NCBI RefSeq assembly: GCF_000194605.1
Contig: NC_015321.1
Location: 1,674,001-1,738,000, forward strand
Source: Fluviicola taffensis DSM 16823
GTDB taxonomy: Bacteria > Bacteroidota > Bacteroidia > Flavobacteriales_D > Crocinitomicaceae
DNA: 64,000 nucleotides
Direction: 5' to 3'
Positions 1-8,255 of this stretch are shown piece by piece. The notes beneath the pieces are model-generated. The model searched no databases, was not told where the DNA came from, and worked only from the letters and a program-made list of their open reading frames with translations. Position 1 is the first letter of the stretch. Each line of letters begins with the position of its first letter. The position numbers and the translations under genes are program-made.

Positions 1-30
1 AACAAAACACTTCCTAAAATCCCTAGAAAC

Positions 31-1080
31 TTAATTTGGTTGTTCATCCCACTCAATAATTAATTTACCAACGGTTTTTCCTTCTTCCAATAATTGATGA
101 GCTAAAGCCAATTCTCCTTCCTTGTAGACACCACCTACAACTGGATGAATTTTCCCGTCTTTTACCAATTGTACCACTTCATTTAAACACTTAGTAATCA
201 CACTTGGTTTAAAGTCTGCTACTTTGAGCATATTGATTCCAATAATGGATTTAGAACGCATCATTAATCCAATTGGTACAACAAAACCCATCTTTCTAAC
301 AAAATTAAGCGTTGAAAGGATTCCCCACTTACCATTTGATAATTCAGAACCGCCAAATAACACCATCCTTCCTCCTGTACCTAACAAAGACCAATCTTTT
401 TTAAAGGTTGTCCCTGCAACAGGATTAAAACTAACATCCAATCGTTCGGTTTTTAATCGCGCAGAAATTTGCGTTGCGTAATCACTTTCTTTGTAATTAA
501 TTACCTCATCTGCTCCCAAGCGAAGAACCAGCTGCTCTTTCTCCTTCGAACTCACTTTCGCAATGACATGAGCTCCTTTATGTTTGCACAATTGAATCAA
601 CGCGGTTCCAACGCCACCTGCTGCTGCATGAATTAAAACACGCTCATCAGATTGTACATTGGCAGAATAATTAACCATGTAGTAAGCGGTCACAAATTGT
701 GTTGCAAGCGACAACGCAATACCCGTATCCATCGAATCAATAACAGAAACAGCATATTCTTCCGTAATTACATCTTTGGCATATCCTCCAAATCTGCAAA
801 ATCCAACCACTCGTTTTCCCAATAAATCTGGATCTACGTCATTTCCGATTTCTGAAACAATTCCTACCACTTCATATCCAATGACACAAGGCATCGGCGG
901 AGCTTCTCGGTACAAACCTAAGCGAGCCATAACATCTGCATAGTTGAGTCCAAAAGCTTCTACTTTAATCAAAACTTGTTTGCCCTTTAGTTCTGGCAAA
1001 GTGACATTATTTAATGCAAAAGCGTTGTTGGCTGAACCTTTTTTTACTAACTGAAATGCTTGGGATTGTTTCATCTGCAA
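31..1080 (-). CDS. Zinc-free MDR-family quinone oxidoreductase-like protein
   Basis: Medium-chain dehydrogenase/reductase of about 349 residues, close to the usual family length. The N-terminal GroES-like half carries the GLNYADVMARLGLY segment typical of quinone oxidoreductase and VAT-1-like proteins. The Rossmann half carries the nucleotide-binding AAAGGVGTALIQLC loop near residue 155, followed by LGADEVINY. No structural zinc cysteine cluster is visible, so NAD(P)H-dependent reduction of a quinone or enone is more likely than classical alcohol dehydrogenase activity; the substrate cannot be told. It is cytoplasmic, with no signal peptide. The start could be residue 1 or the Met at residue 3 (MKQSQAF). 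It is divergent from the universal stress protein gene, about 90 bp apart. Confidence 0.85.
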   Translation of the reverse strand: MQMKQSQAFQLVKKGSANNAFALNNVTLPELKGKQVLIKVEAFGLNYADVMARLGLYREAPPMPCVIGYEVVGIVSEIGNDVDPDLLGKRVVGFCRFGGYAKDVITEEYAVSVIDSMDTGIALSLATQFVTAYYMVNYSANVQSDERVLIHAAAGGVGTALIQLCKHKGAHVIAKVSSKEKEQLVLRLGADEVINYKESDYATQISARLKTERLDVSFNPVAGTTFKKDWSLLGTGGRMVLFGGSELSNGKWGILSTLNFVRKMGFVVPIGLMMRSKSIIGINMLKVADFKPSVITKCLNEVVQLVKDGKIHPVVGGVYKEGELALAHQLLEEGKTVGKLIIEWDEQPN

Positions 1081-1169
1081 ATTTAACTTAAAAAGTTCGG
1101 GGGATTATCTCCGTTTACCTCGTTCATAAGTAAAAATTTGTACTTTTAATCAAACATAAAACTGAAAAA

Positions 1170-1991
1170 ATGGCAATTAAGTTCCACTATCTTGTACCAA
1201 TCGATTTCACTCCGGTTACTGAAAATGCATTAGTTTTCGCATTAGATGCTGCGAAATATAACAAAGGTGAGATTATCTTACTACATATCATTTCTCATGC
1301 AAAGGAACGAATCGTTGCAGAAAGAAACATGAACGATTTAGCGAAGAAATATGAAAATTCGGAAGTTACTATTTCAACGCGTGTAGTTATTGGTAAGGTT
1401 TTACGCGATATTGGAATTATTGCAGATTCATTGGGAGTGCAACTCATTATCATGGGAACGCATAACACCTCTATTTGGCAAAAAATCTTCGGGAGTCCAG
1501 CTTTATCCGTTGTTTCAAATAGTAATGTTCCAATTGTTTTAACACAGCAAGACACTTCGTTCCATAAAATCAAAACGATTGTAATGACCGTAGACTTGTC
1601 TCGTGAAAGTGTTCAAGTAGTAAAATACGCATCACGAGTTGCTAAAACATTCAACTCAAAAATGTACTTGGTCGGTCAAAAATATTCGGATGAAGGATTA
1701 ATGCAAAAAATTGAAGTAAACTTAAAAGTGGCCAATGGTTACTTGAAAGACCATGGATTAGAAGCAAATATTCATTTGTTGGAAAATACCAATTTTGAGA
1801 AAAACTTAATCGGTTATTGCAAAGAAATCAAGGCAGATTTATTGGCAGCAACTTGTTATCAGGATGGGTTCTCATTGTTTTCCACGAATCTGGTTCAAAG
1901 TTTATCCGAAAACGAATTGTCTATTCCAGTAATGACTTTGGATGGAGAAGACACTTCTACGGGATCCCAGTTTGGGTTTATTACACAATAA
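1170..1991 (+). CDS. Universal stress protein, tandem UspA domains
   Basis: Cytoplasmic protein of 273 residues with two UspA folds, roughly residues 3-135 and 138-262. The first begins with YLVPIDFTPVTENAL and contains the nucleotide-loop-like stretch IIMGTHNTSIWQKIFGSPALSVV. In the second copy the loop is degenerate, with no clear G-x2-G-x9-G(S/T), so only the first half may bind ATP. Two-domain Usps of this size are common in Bacteroidota and are associated with stress or growth arrest; no partner is encoded nearby. The gene is alone and convergent with rsmI. Confidence 0.88.
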   Translation: MAIKFHYLVPIDFTPVTENALVFALDAAKYNKGEIILLHIISHAKERIVAERNMNDLAKKYENSEVTISTRVVIGKVLRDIGIIADSLGVQLIIMGTHNTSIWQKIFGSPALSVVSNSNVPIVLTQQDTSFHKIKTIVMTVDLSRESVQVVKYASRVAKTFNSKMYLVGQKYSDEGLMQKIEVNLKVANGYLKDHGLEANIHLLENTNFEKNLIGYCKEIKADLLAATCYQDGFSLFSTNLVQSLSENELSIPVMTLDGEDTSTGSQFGFITQ

Positions 1992-2050
1992 GATATTAAG
2001 ACATCAGGATATTAAGATTTTAGGACTTAATATCTTATAAATTATAGGAG

Positions 2051-2076
2051 CGGATAGGTTTGCAAAAGCTTATCCG
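2051..2076 (+). terminator. Hairpin between convergent usp and rsmI
   Basis: Inverted repeat of 8 bp (CGGATAGG at 2051-2058 with CTTATCCG at 2069-2076, one wobble pair) and a 10-nt loop. It is followed by TTTCCTTTTAT on the plus strand and overlaps the rsmI stop codon. It is a plausible terminator for the usp gene, but the T-tract is interrupted. Just upstream (1990-2036) lies an AT-rich inverted repeat, AAGATATTAAG / CTTAATATCTT. Confidence 0.45.
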
Positions 2077-2744
2077 TTTCCTTTTATCAGCAATACGATT
2101 TCTCCTTTTGGTGGAGTAGTTTGAAAGTGCTTTAAGACATCTTCGGCTTTCCCTCTCACATATTGCTCGTAAAACTTACTGATTTCTCGTGCAACACACA
2201 CTTCCCTTTCTGCACCTAAGAAATTGACACACTCTTCCAAAGCTTTGATGATTCGATGTGGAGATTCGTAAAGAACAATGGTTCGTTCTTCTTCTTTGTA
2301 AGAAAGCCATTTGGTTTGTCGGCCTTTTTTATGTGGCAAAAATCCTTCGTAGACAAATCGATCACATGGAAATCCACTTCCTACCAAAGCGGGAACAAAT
2401 GCAGTTGGACCAGGTAAACAAGTTACGTCCAAACCAGCTTCCACACATGCTCTAACTAATAGAAATCCAGGATCAGAAATTGCGGGAGTTCCAGCATCTG
2501 AAACCAAAACCGTACATTCATTTTCTTTCACGGTTTGCACAGAACGTTCTAATTGTTTGTGCTCATTATGCGCGTGAAAAGGAATAATTTGCTTGCCAGT
2601 AATTTCAAGGTGATTGAGTAATTTCTTCGTCACCCGAGTATCTTCCGAATAAATGAGTTCTGCTTCTTTAAGCAAACGAATTGCTCGTAAAGTAATATCT
2701 TCTAGATTCCCAACTGGAGTTGGAACTACATATAAAACACCCAT
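2070..2744 (-). CDS. rsmI: 16S rRNA (cytidine1402-2'-O)-methyltransferase
   Basis: SAM-dependent tetrapyrrole-methylase-fold enzyme that 2'-O-methylates C1402 of 16S rRNA in the ribosomal P site. Diagnostic segments are LYVVPTPVGNLEDITLRA at the N-terminus, SEDTRVTKKLLNH, and VSDAGTPAISDPG around residue 85. At 224 residues it is shorter than the enterobacterial enzyme and lacks the small C-terminal extension, as is usual in Bacteroidota. It ends a minus-strand run with the RDD protein (16 bp upstream), the endonuclease/phosphatase-fold protein and the M42 peptidase. Confidence 0.95.
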   Translation of the reverse strand: MGVLYVVPTPVGNLEDITLRAIRLLKEAELIYSEDTRVTKKLLNHLEITGKQIIPFHAHNEHKQLERSVQTVKENECTVLVSDAGTPAISDPGFLLVRACVEAGLDVTCLPGPTAFVPALVGSGFPCDRFVYEGFLPHKKGRQTKWLSYKEEERTIVLYESPHRIIKALEECVNFLGAEREVCVAREISKFYEQYVRGKAEDVLKHFQTTPPKGEIVLLIKGNG

Positions 2745-2760
2745 TCTATTTCTTTTGATT

Positions 2761-3513
2761 TTAGCGCGTTAATACCACGTAATCTTGCAATACTGTTTTC
2801 AAAAACTCCATTTTCTTTGGTGGTGTTTCTGGCAATCCCATTAAATGTGCAGTTTCATGAGCCAACTCAATGGCAAAATCCTTATTCACCTGATTTGGAA
2901 ACCGTTGTACTCTTAAAATAGTATTCTTAATTAACAACATATCTTCGTCCGTAAAACGAATAGCATTGGGATAAGTGGGCACATGATTGTCGGAGTTTTT
3001 AATAGACAAAACATCTTTCAAACCATACATTTGGGTGTCTTTTACTTTGATAACAACCGTATCAGCCATGATATCACCAATCCGCTGTCTTTTCTCAGTA
3101 GTACCTGAAACCAATAGTGCCAAGAATCCAAATCCACCCACCCAAATATCTACTACTCTAAAGATCCAACGAGTGAAATATTCTCTAAAACCTGCTGTTT
3201 CTCCACTGCTTTTCACCACTCGAATTCCCATGATTAGTTTTCCAAGAGAGCGGCCATTGGTCAAATACTCAATAATAGGCGAATACAAAAACCAAGGCAA
3301 ACGCACCAAGAAAATAGTCATTACTGACAACCGATTTTGCATACTATTAGAATCTAAATCAAACAGATTCATATTAATAAAATAGCCCGCAATCATGAAA
3401 TAAATACACAGAAAAATAACATCTAAAAAGGACGCAACTGCCCGATAAACTGGACTTGCCAATTCATATTCGATGGTAACAAATTGCGACGTTGTAAATG
3501 ATACTGTTTTCAT
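2761..3513 (-). CDS. RDD-family integral membrane protein
   Basis: Start placed at the second in-frame Met (MKTVSFTTSQFVTIEYELA), which matches family N-termini; an upstream Met would add 11 hydrophilic residues. The product is about 250 residues. It has RDD hallmarks: a first transmembrane helix with the ASPVYRAVASFLDVIF region (Arg and Asp), a second helix around YFMIAGYFI, and NGRSLGKLIMGIRVV (conserved GKxxxGxxVV) before a third helix. The soluble C-terminal part (about residues 165-250), ending in a Leu-Pro-rich segment, is not part of RDD. Transport of ions or compatible solutes is reported for some RDD proteins but cannot be assigned here. Confidence 0.85.
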   Translation of the reverse strand: MKTVSFTTSQFVTIEYELASPVYRAVASFLDVIFLCIYFMIAGYFINMNLFDLDSNSMQNRLSVMTIFLVRLPWFLYSPIIEYLTNGRSLGKLIMGIRVVKSSGETAGFREYFTRWIFRVVDIWVGGFGFLALLVSGTTEKRQRIGDIMADTVVIKVKDTQMYGLKDVLSIKNSDNHVPTYPNAIRFTDEDMLLIKNTILRVQRFPNQVNKDFAIELAHETAHLMGLPETPPKKMEFLKTVLQDYVVLTR

Positions 3514-3564
3514 ATCCGATTGATGATGTAGAATCGAAAAATACAAATAAAGAACAAATCTACC

Positions 3565-4596
3565 TTACTTTAATATCAATTGAATGGGTAAATGATCGGA
3601 ATATCCTCCATAATAATTGGGTCCACCATAAGTTGTTGACGGTTTTTTACTACCATCTTTTTGGGTGAATAACAATTTTTCTTCATAGACGATAATTCCA
3701 TCATTCGGAAACAATGCAACCCCATTACTTCCACTATAAATGGCTCTAGAAACAATAAAATGGTCCAAAACGCCCCATTCATTTTTATAATTGTGAGTTC
3801 CTTTACCCGCTTTATGGTCATCTGCAAACAAATCCAACAAATCAGCCGAAGAGTCAGAAACATCTTTTGCTTTTAACACATCTTGAATCGAGATATTATT
3901 CGGATGATCATTAAAATCTCCCATTAGAATGATGTTTGCCTTAGGGTCAGCTTTCAAAATTTCATCCACTTTTGCACGAGCTACTTTCGCTGCTTGAATT
4001 CTACGAATTTCAGACCCTTCTCCTCCTCTGCGAGATGGCCAGTGGTTGACAAATAAATAAATAATTTTTCCGCCTTGCAATTCGCCTTTCACAACTAAAA
4101 TATCGCGGGTTTTAAAATCGGAAATAGAATCAATAGAAACCGTCAACGTTTCCATCTTGATCAATTTGAATCGTTCTTTGTCATACAACAAGCCACAATC
4201 AATTCCACGCGCATCTGGGGAATCTTTGTGCGCAATTTCATACTTGGTTTTTGCCAAACGACCCGTATTTTTCAAATCTTTAATGACTCCAGCATTTTCG
4301 ATTTCAACCAATCCGATAATCACTGGATTCTCCGTCAAATTCATCGTAATTGCTTCCACCAAATGATCTAACTTCAGCTGATATCTTTGAGAATTCCATT
4401 TTAGTTTCCCGTCTGGTAAAAACTCTTCATCAATAACACCTTTGTCATCAATAGTGTCAAACAAATTCTCCACATTATACGAAACGATTGCTCGTTGATG
4501 AAACGACTGAAGCGCTCCTTTTTTCGGGTTCTTTTGGGCAAATCCGTTAACTGAACAAACAGAAATCAGGAGGAAGAACAAAGTATATTTTTTCAT
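3565..4596 (-). CDS. Secreted endonuclease/exonuclease/phosphatase-fold protein
   Basis: A signal peptide (MKKYTLFFLLISVCSVNGFAQ) precedes a DNase I-like fold. Core residues are visible: SYNVENLFD (metal-coordinating Asn), GLVEIENAGV (catalytic Glu), NHWPSRRGG (His), LMGDFNDHP (Asp/Asn pair) and GGYSDHLPIQL (Asp-His at the C-terminus). All the catalytic elements are present, so it should be a Mg2+-dependent phosphodiesterase or nuclease in the periplasm or outside the cell. Substrate (DNA, phospholipid or other) is unknown. It lies 17 bp downstream of the M42 peptidase gene and is probably co-transcribed with it. Confidence 0.87.
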   Translation of the reverse strand: MKKYTLFFLLISVCSVNGFAQKNPKKGALQSFHQRAIVSYNVENLFDTIDDKGVIDEEFLPDGKLKWNSQRYQLKLDHLVEAITMNLTENPVIIGLVEIENAGVIKDLKNTGRLAKTKYEIAHKDSPDARGIDCGLLYDKERFKLIKMETLTVSIDSISDFKTRDILVVKGELQGGKIIYLFVNHWPSRRGGEGSEIRRIQAAKVARAKVDEILKADPKANIILMGDFNDHPNNISIQDVLKAKDVSDSSADLLDLFADDHKAGKGTHNYKNEWGVLDHFIVSRAIYSGSNGVALFPNDGIIVYEEKLLFTQKDGSKKPSTTYGGPNYYGGYSDHLPIQLILK

Positions 4597-4613
4597 ACGA
4601 AAAGTCTCGTTTT

Positions 4614-5663
4614 TTAATATTCTAAATTAAATTGATTCAGCTCTAACAAACATGAAGCCAGTAAATCAATACTTGCCTGAATATCGTCTTTGTGCGCCAT
4701 TTCAATCACTTGATGTAAATGTCGGGTTGGGATAGAAACCGCACCAGCGATTGATCCCCCTGGCGACATTCGCTGAATTCCAGCCGTATCTGTTCCACCA
4801 GCAGTTAAAATTTCAGGTTGCCATTTGATTTTATTTCTATCAGCAACTTCTTTCATATAACGCACCATTCTCGGATCACAAATCGTAGAAGCATCCATAA
4901 TCTTAATGGCAGTTCCTTCACCCAATTTGGTGATTTGTTCATGAGCAGCAGCTCCCGGTAAATCAAAAGCAATCGTTGTATCCAATCCAAATCCGAAGAA
5001 TGGCTTGATATTCAAACTAGCCACGTTTGCACCACGGATTCCAACTTCTTCTTGTACGGTGAAAACCATGTACACGTCATTGGGAAGTTCTTTTCCTTTC
5101 AACAATTTCAACACCTCAATAGCGATGAAAACTGCCAATCGATTATCCAATGATTTCGAATTGAAACAATCTCCCATCTCGATAAATTCCCTCTCTCGAG
5201 TAATCACATCTCCAATAGAAACCAATTCTTTCACTTTTTCAGCAGGTAAGCCCGTATCTACAAAATAATCTGAGAGTTTTGCGACTTTATTTCGCTCATC
5301 TTGTGTCATGACGTGAATGGGTTTTGAAGCCATTACTCCGATTACATCTTCTTTTCCATGAATAATTACGCGCTGAGCAGTCAATGTTTTCGGATCAAAT
5401 CCACCCAAAGTAGTGAAACGGATAAACCCTTTGTCATCAATATAAGTGACCATGAAACCAATTTCATCCATGTGGGCTCCAACCATGACACTTTTGTTCG
5501 ATTTTCCTTTACGAATTGCATACACATTTCCCATGTTATCCACCTCTACCTCATCACACAGTGATTCAATTTCCCGTAAAACCAATTTTCGAACTCTATC
5601 CTCATGTCCAGGAGCACCAGGCGTTTTACATATTTCTGCTAAGAGCTTTTTATTCATGTTCAT
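4614..5663 (-). CDS. M42-family metallopeptidase (glutamyl aminopeptidase/deblocking type)
   Basis: A 349-residue cytoplasmic dinuclear-metal peptidase. Metal and catalytic elements of the M42/PepA family are in order: VGAHMDEIGFMV (His-x-Asp) near residue 63, KSLDNRLAVF (bridging Asp), TVQEEVGIRGA (general base Glu-Glu), FGLDTTIAFD (Asp) and PTRHLHQVIEM (C-terminal His). Length and motif spacing are typical. The function is removal of N-terminal residues from peptides as a large oligomeric assembly; exact specificity cannot be read. The start has two Met codons two residues apart. It is probably the first gene of the minus-strand run ending at rsmI. Confidence 0.93.
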   Translation of the reverse strand: MNMNKKLLAEICKTPGAPGHEDRVRKLVLREIESLCDEVEVDNMGNVYAIRKGKSNKSVMVGAHMDEIGFMVTYIDDKGFIRFTTLGGFDPKTLTAQRVIIHGKEDVIGVMASKPIHVMTQDERNKVAKLSDYFVDTGLPAEKVKELVSIGDVITREREFIEMGDCFNSKSLDNRLAVFIAIEVLKLLKGKELPNDVYMVFTVQEEVGIRGANVASLNIKPFFGFGLDTTIAFDLPGAAAHEQITKLGEGTAIKIMDASTICDPRMVRYMKEVADRNKIKWQPEILTAGGTDTAGIQRMSPGGSIAGAVSIPTRHLHQVIEMAHKDDIQASIDLLASCLLELNQFNLEY

Positions 5664-6014
5664 TAATTTGGTCTCAAAAGTAATAGAAATCTATGTGGAT
5701 GAGAGAAATAAACACTTTAAAGAATAACTAAAATTGCGTTAACAAAAAGAGATAGTCGTGAAAAATCACACTAAAGGCTTCTAAATGCTATGTACGCTTG
5801 GTAGTTGAAATCAGGTAAATAGGCAACGAAACACTCATTTTAAAAAAACACCCCCTCTTCATGTTTAGTTAAAAAGCTCATTATCAGTAGCATTTAGACG
5901 GTTTTTAACGTTTATACGAGCTTTATAAGTCTTATAATTTCATCTCTGTAATTAAAAAACGTGTAAATTTGCTGATTAAACCTTGATTCATAAGAATCTT
6001 AAAATTTACAAACT
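5664..6014. other. Divergent intergenic region
   Basis: A 351-bp gap between the M42 peptidase (minus) and the PKD surface protein (plus). It is strongly AT-rich. Apart from a consensus -7 promoter element near its right end, no ORF, RNA gene or strong inverted repeat was seen. Confidence 0.7.
5964..5971 (+). promoter_or_regulatory. -7 promoter element TAAATTTG
   Basis: Exact match to the Bacteroidota -7 consensus TAnnTTTG, 43 nt upstream of the ATG of the PKD/T9SS gene. No convincing -33 TTG was assigned. Confidence 0.55.
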
Positions 6015-8183
6015 ATGAGAAAAATTTTACTTAGTTTATCTTTACTAACACTTACCCTTCAAGCATCTGCCCAAACACAGATTGGAAATAGCAATTTTGA
6101 AGCATGGCAAAATGTTGGTTCAAGTACAGAAGAACCAACTAACTGGAACAGTTTTAAAACAGCTTCTGGAGATGGTGCTCTCATTTTGTTTTATGGTAGT
6201 ACGACTTTAGGAAGATCTCCTCAAAAAAGACCAGGATCAACAGGTACATATTCGGCAAGAATTTGGTCTAAAAACCCAATTGCAAGCATTATTGCAAATG
6301 GTAATATGACTTGTGGAAGAATAAATATGGGAAGTTCAACTGTGACCGATCTATCTAATCATAATCACACAGTTACATCCGATGCGAATTTTAGTGAAAA
6401 CTTTACCGACACACCAGATTCATTGGTTGTTTGGTTAAAATTCAAGCCGACTAATACAACTCAAAATGACTCAGCAAGAGTTAGTGCGGTTATCCATACC
6501 AATGTAGCTTTTAAAGACCCTAATGATGTTGGGAACGCTAATACAATTGCTACTGCAATTAAAAACATCAACTATACAAATGGTGGATGGAGACGAGTTT
6601 CAATTCCATTTAATTACGTTGGCAACGTAGCTAATTCAGCGTTTATCATTGTGACTTTTACTACAAATAAAACTCCAGGAGGAGGATCTGACAAAGATTC
6701 ATTATTAATGGACGATATGGAATTAGTTTACGTTCCAAAAGCATCCTTTACTTCTACAACAACATCTATTTGTCCAGGGGGAAATGTTACTTTTACAAGT
6801 ACTTCAACAAACTACCCGACAGGATATTCATGGAATTTTGGTGATGGATCACCTGCTTCAACAACACAAAACCCAGTACATCAATATACAAATCCAGGAA
6901 CTTATACTGCCGTACTGACTGTAACTAATCAATGGGGTTCAACAAATTCAACACCAGTAACAATAACTGTTAATAATCCACAAGATGCAACTTTCAGTTA
7001 TGCTCAGCCCACTTATTGTTCAAACGCGGCTAACCCAACACCAACAGTTGTTGATGCAGGAACTTTTTCTTCAACTGCAGGATTATCTATCAATGCTACA
7101 ACAGGTATTATCAACTTAGCAGCAAGTACTGCTGGAACATACACTGTAACAAATACTACTTCAGGTGCTTGTCCAGATACCAAAACAACTTCTATTACGA
7201 TCAATGCCGCCGCAAATTCAGCATTCAACTATCCTTCAAATACTATTTGTATTACTGATGGAAATCAAACCCCAACAACGGCTGAAGCTGGAACTTTCTC
7301 TTCTACTGCAGGATTGGTTTTTGTAAGTGCTACCACTGGAGTTATTGATGTTGCAAACAGCACACCTGGAACGTATACAATTACATACTCTGTTCCTGGC
7401 TCTGGTTCTTGTCCTTCTAGTTCAACTGTGAATGTTACTTTAACCGCTAATCCAGATGCTACATTCACATATGCTCAAGGTGCTTATTGTATCAACGGAA
7501 CCAATCCAAATCCAGTATTTGGTGCTGGTGCAAGTGGTGGTGTTTTCTCGTCAAATTTGGCTGGAATGTCTATTAACTCAAATTCTGGAGCAATTGATTT
7601 ATCGGCAAGTGTAGCTGGATCATATATTGTAACAAATACGATTGCTGCTGTTGGATCATGTCTTGCATCTACAGAGGACTTTACAGTAATTATCAATGCA
7701 TTGCCGAATGTAACTTTAGGAACATTCCAACAAATCTGTGAATACAATCCTTCTTTTACTTTAACAGGAGGTGCTCCAGCAGGAGGAACTTATTCTGGAA
7801 CAGGTGTAAGCGCAGGTTCATTTAACCCTGCAACAGCTGGATTAGGTACTAAAACAATTACATACTTGTACACAGATGCAACAACTACCTGCTCAAACAC
7901 TGCTACAAACACGATCGTGGTTGATGCATGTTTAGCAGTTGAGGATAACCAAATTGCTACAATTTCTGTTTATCCAAACCCAACTGATGGGAAACTAACT
8001 TTATCCAATGTTACTGGAAATACTTCTTTCAAAGTTGTTTCTGTTTCAGGACAGGTTGTTCTTGACGGAGTTGTTTCAAATACAGCGAATACTATTGATC
8101 TTTCTTCTTTCGAAAATGGAATCTACGTTCTTCAATTGACTCAAGAACAAGCTCTTCAAACAATTCGCATCGTTAAGAACTAA
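6015..8183 (+). CDS. T9SS-sorted surface protein with PKD domain and Ig-like repeats
   Basis: 722 residues. Signal peptide MRKILLSLSLLTLTLQASAQ; an N-terminal beta-rich region (about 25-240) resembling carbohydrate-binding or choice-of-anchor modules; a PKD domain (about 245-325, with SWNFGDGSPASTTQNPVHQY). Then three related repeats of about 80-90 residues follow, each with a Tyr/Phe-x-x-x-x-x-Cys start and a TxGTYT/GSYI end. Last comes a Cys-containing GGTYSGTGV module. The C-terminus (SVYPNPTDGKLTLSN to IRIVKN) is a type A T9SS sorting domain, so the protein should be secreted and anchored at the cell surface. The role is probably adhesion or polymer binding; no catalytic domain is seen. 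Confidence 0.88.
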   Translation: MRKILLSLSLLTLTLQASAQTQIGNSNFEAWQNVGSSTEEPTNWNSFKTASGDGALILFYGSTTLGRSPQKRPGSTGTYSARIWSKNPIASIIANGNMTCGRINMGSSTVTDLSNHNHTVTSDANFSENFTDTPDSLVVWLKFKPTNTTQNDSARVSAVIHTNVAFKDPNDVGNANTIATAIKNINYTNGGWRRVSIPFNYVGNVANSAFIIVTFTTNKTPGGGSDKDSLLMDDMELVYVPKASFTSTTTSICPGGNVTFTSTSTNYPTGYSWNFGDGSPASTTQNPVHQYTNPGTYTAVLTVTNQWGSTNSTPVTITVNNPQDATFSYAQPTYCSNAANPTPTVVDAGTFSSTAGLSINATTGIINLAASTAGTYTVTNTTSGACPDTKTTSITINAAANSAFNYPSNTICITDGNQTPTTAEAGTFSSTAGLVFVSATTGVIDVANSTPGTYTITYSVPGSGSCPSSSTVNVTLTANPDATFTYAQGAYCINGTNPNPVFGAGASGGVFSSNLAGMSINSNSGAIDLSASVAGSYIVTNTIAAVGSCLASTEDFTVIINALPNVTLGTFQQICEYNPSFTLTGGAPAGGTYSGTGVSAGSFNPATAGLGTKTITYLYTDATTTCSNTATNTIVVDACLAVEDNQIATISVYPNPTDGKLTLSNVTGNTSFKVVSVSGQVVLDGVVSNTANTIDLSSFENGIYVLQLTQEQALQTIRIVKN

Positions 8184-8191
8184 TAATTTCA

Positions 8192-8199
8192 TACCTTTG
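8192..8199 (+). promoter_or_regulatory. -7 promoter element TACCTTTG for the TonB receptor gene
   Basis: Exact TAnnTTTG match lying between the stop codon of the PKD protein and a perfect hairpin. The implied transcription start falls at the 5' edge of that hairpin, so the receptor mRNA would begin with it. Confidence 0.5.
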
Positions 8200-8201
8200 T
8201 C

Positions 8202-8243
8202 GTGCAACCACCATTTTTAACGAAATGGTGGTTGCACTTTTTT
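8202..8243 (+). terminator. Rho-independent terminator hairpin with T6
   Basis: A perfect 13-bp stem (8202-8214 with 8225-8237; arm GTGCAACCACCAT), a 10-nt loop and six T residues. It fits a terminator for the upstream surface-protein gene. Because a -7 promoter element precedes it and the receptor ATG is at 8256, it may also act as a leader structure for the receptor mRNA. Confidence 0.85.
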
Positions 8244-8255
8244 AAAGCTACATTT

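Noticed and set aside
2000-2040. AT-rich GATATTAAG repeats after the usp gene as a CRISPR-like or phage site
   Set aside because: Only two or three short units with no regular spacers and no associated genes.
3514-3546. Upstream Met of the RDD protein
   Set aside because: It adds 11 residues with no similarity to family N-termini; the next Met gives a normal start.
7013-7747. Antisense ORFs across the repeat region of the PKD protein
   Set aside because: Low-complexity Thr/Gly/Ala-rich reading produces stop-free antisense frames; they have no coding features or starts in context.
8202-8255. In-frame GTG extension of the TonB receptor
   Set aside because: It lies inside a perfect terminator stem and adds residues before a clear signal peptide that starts at the ATG at 8256.
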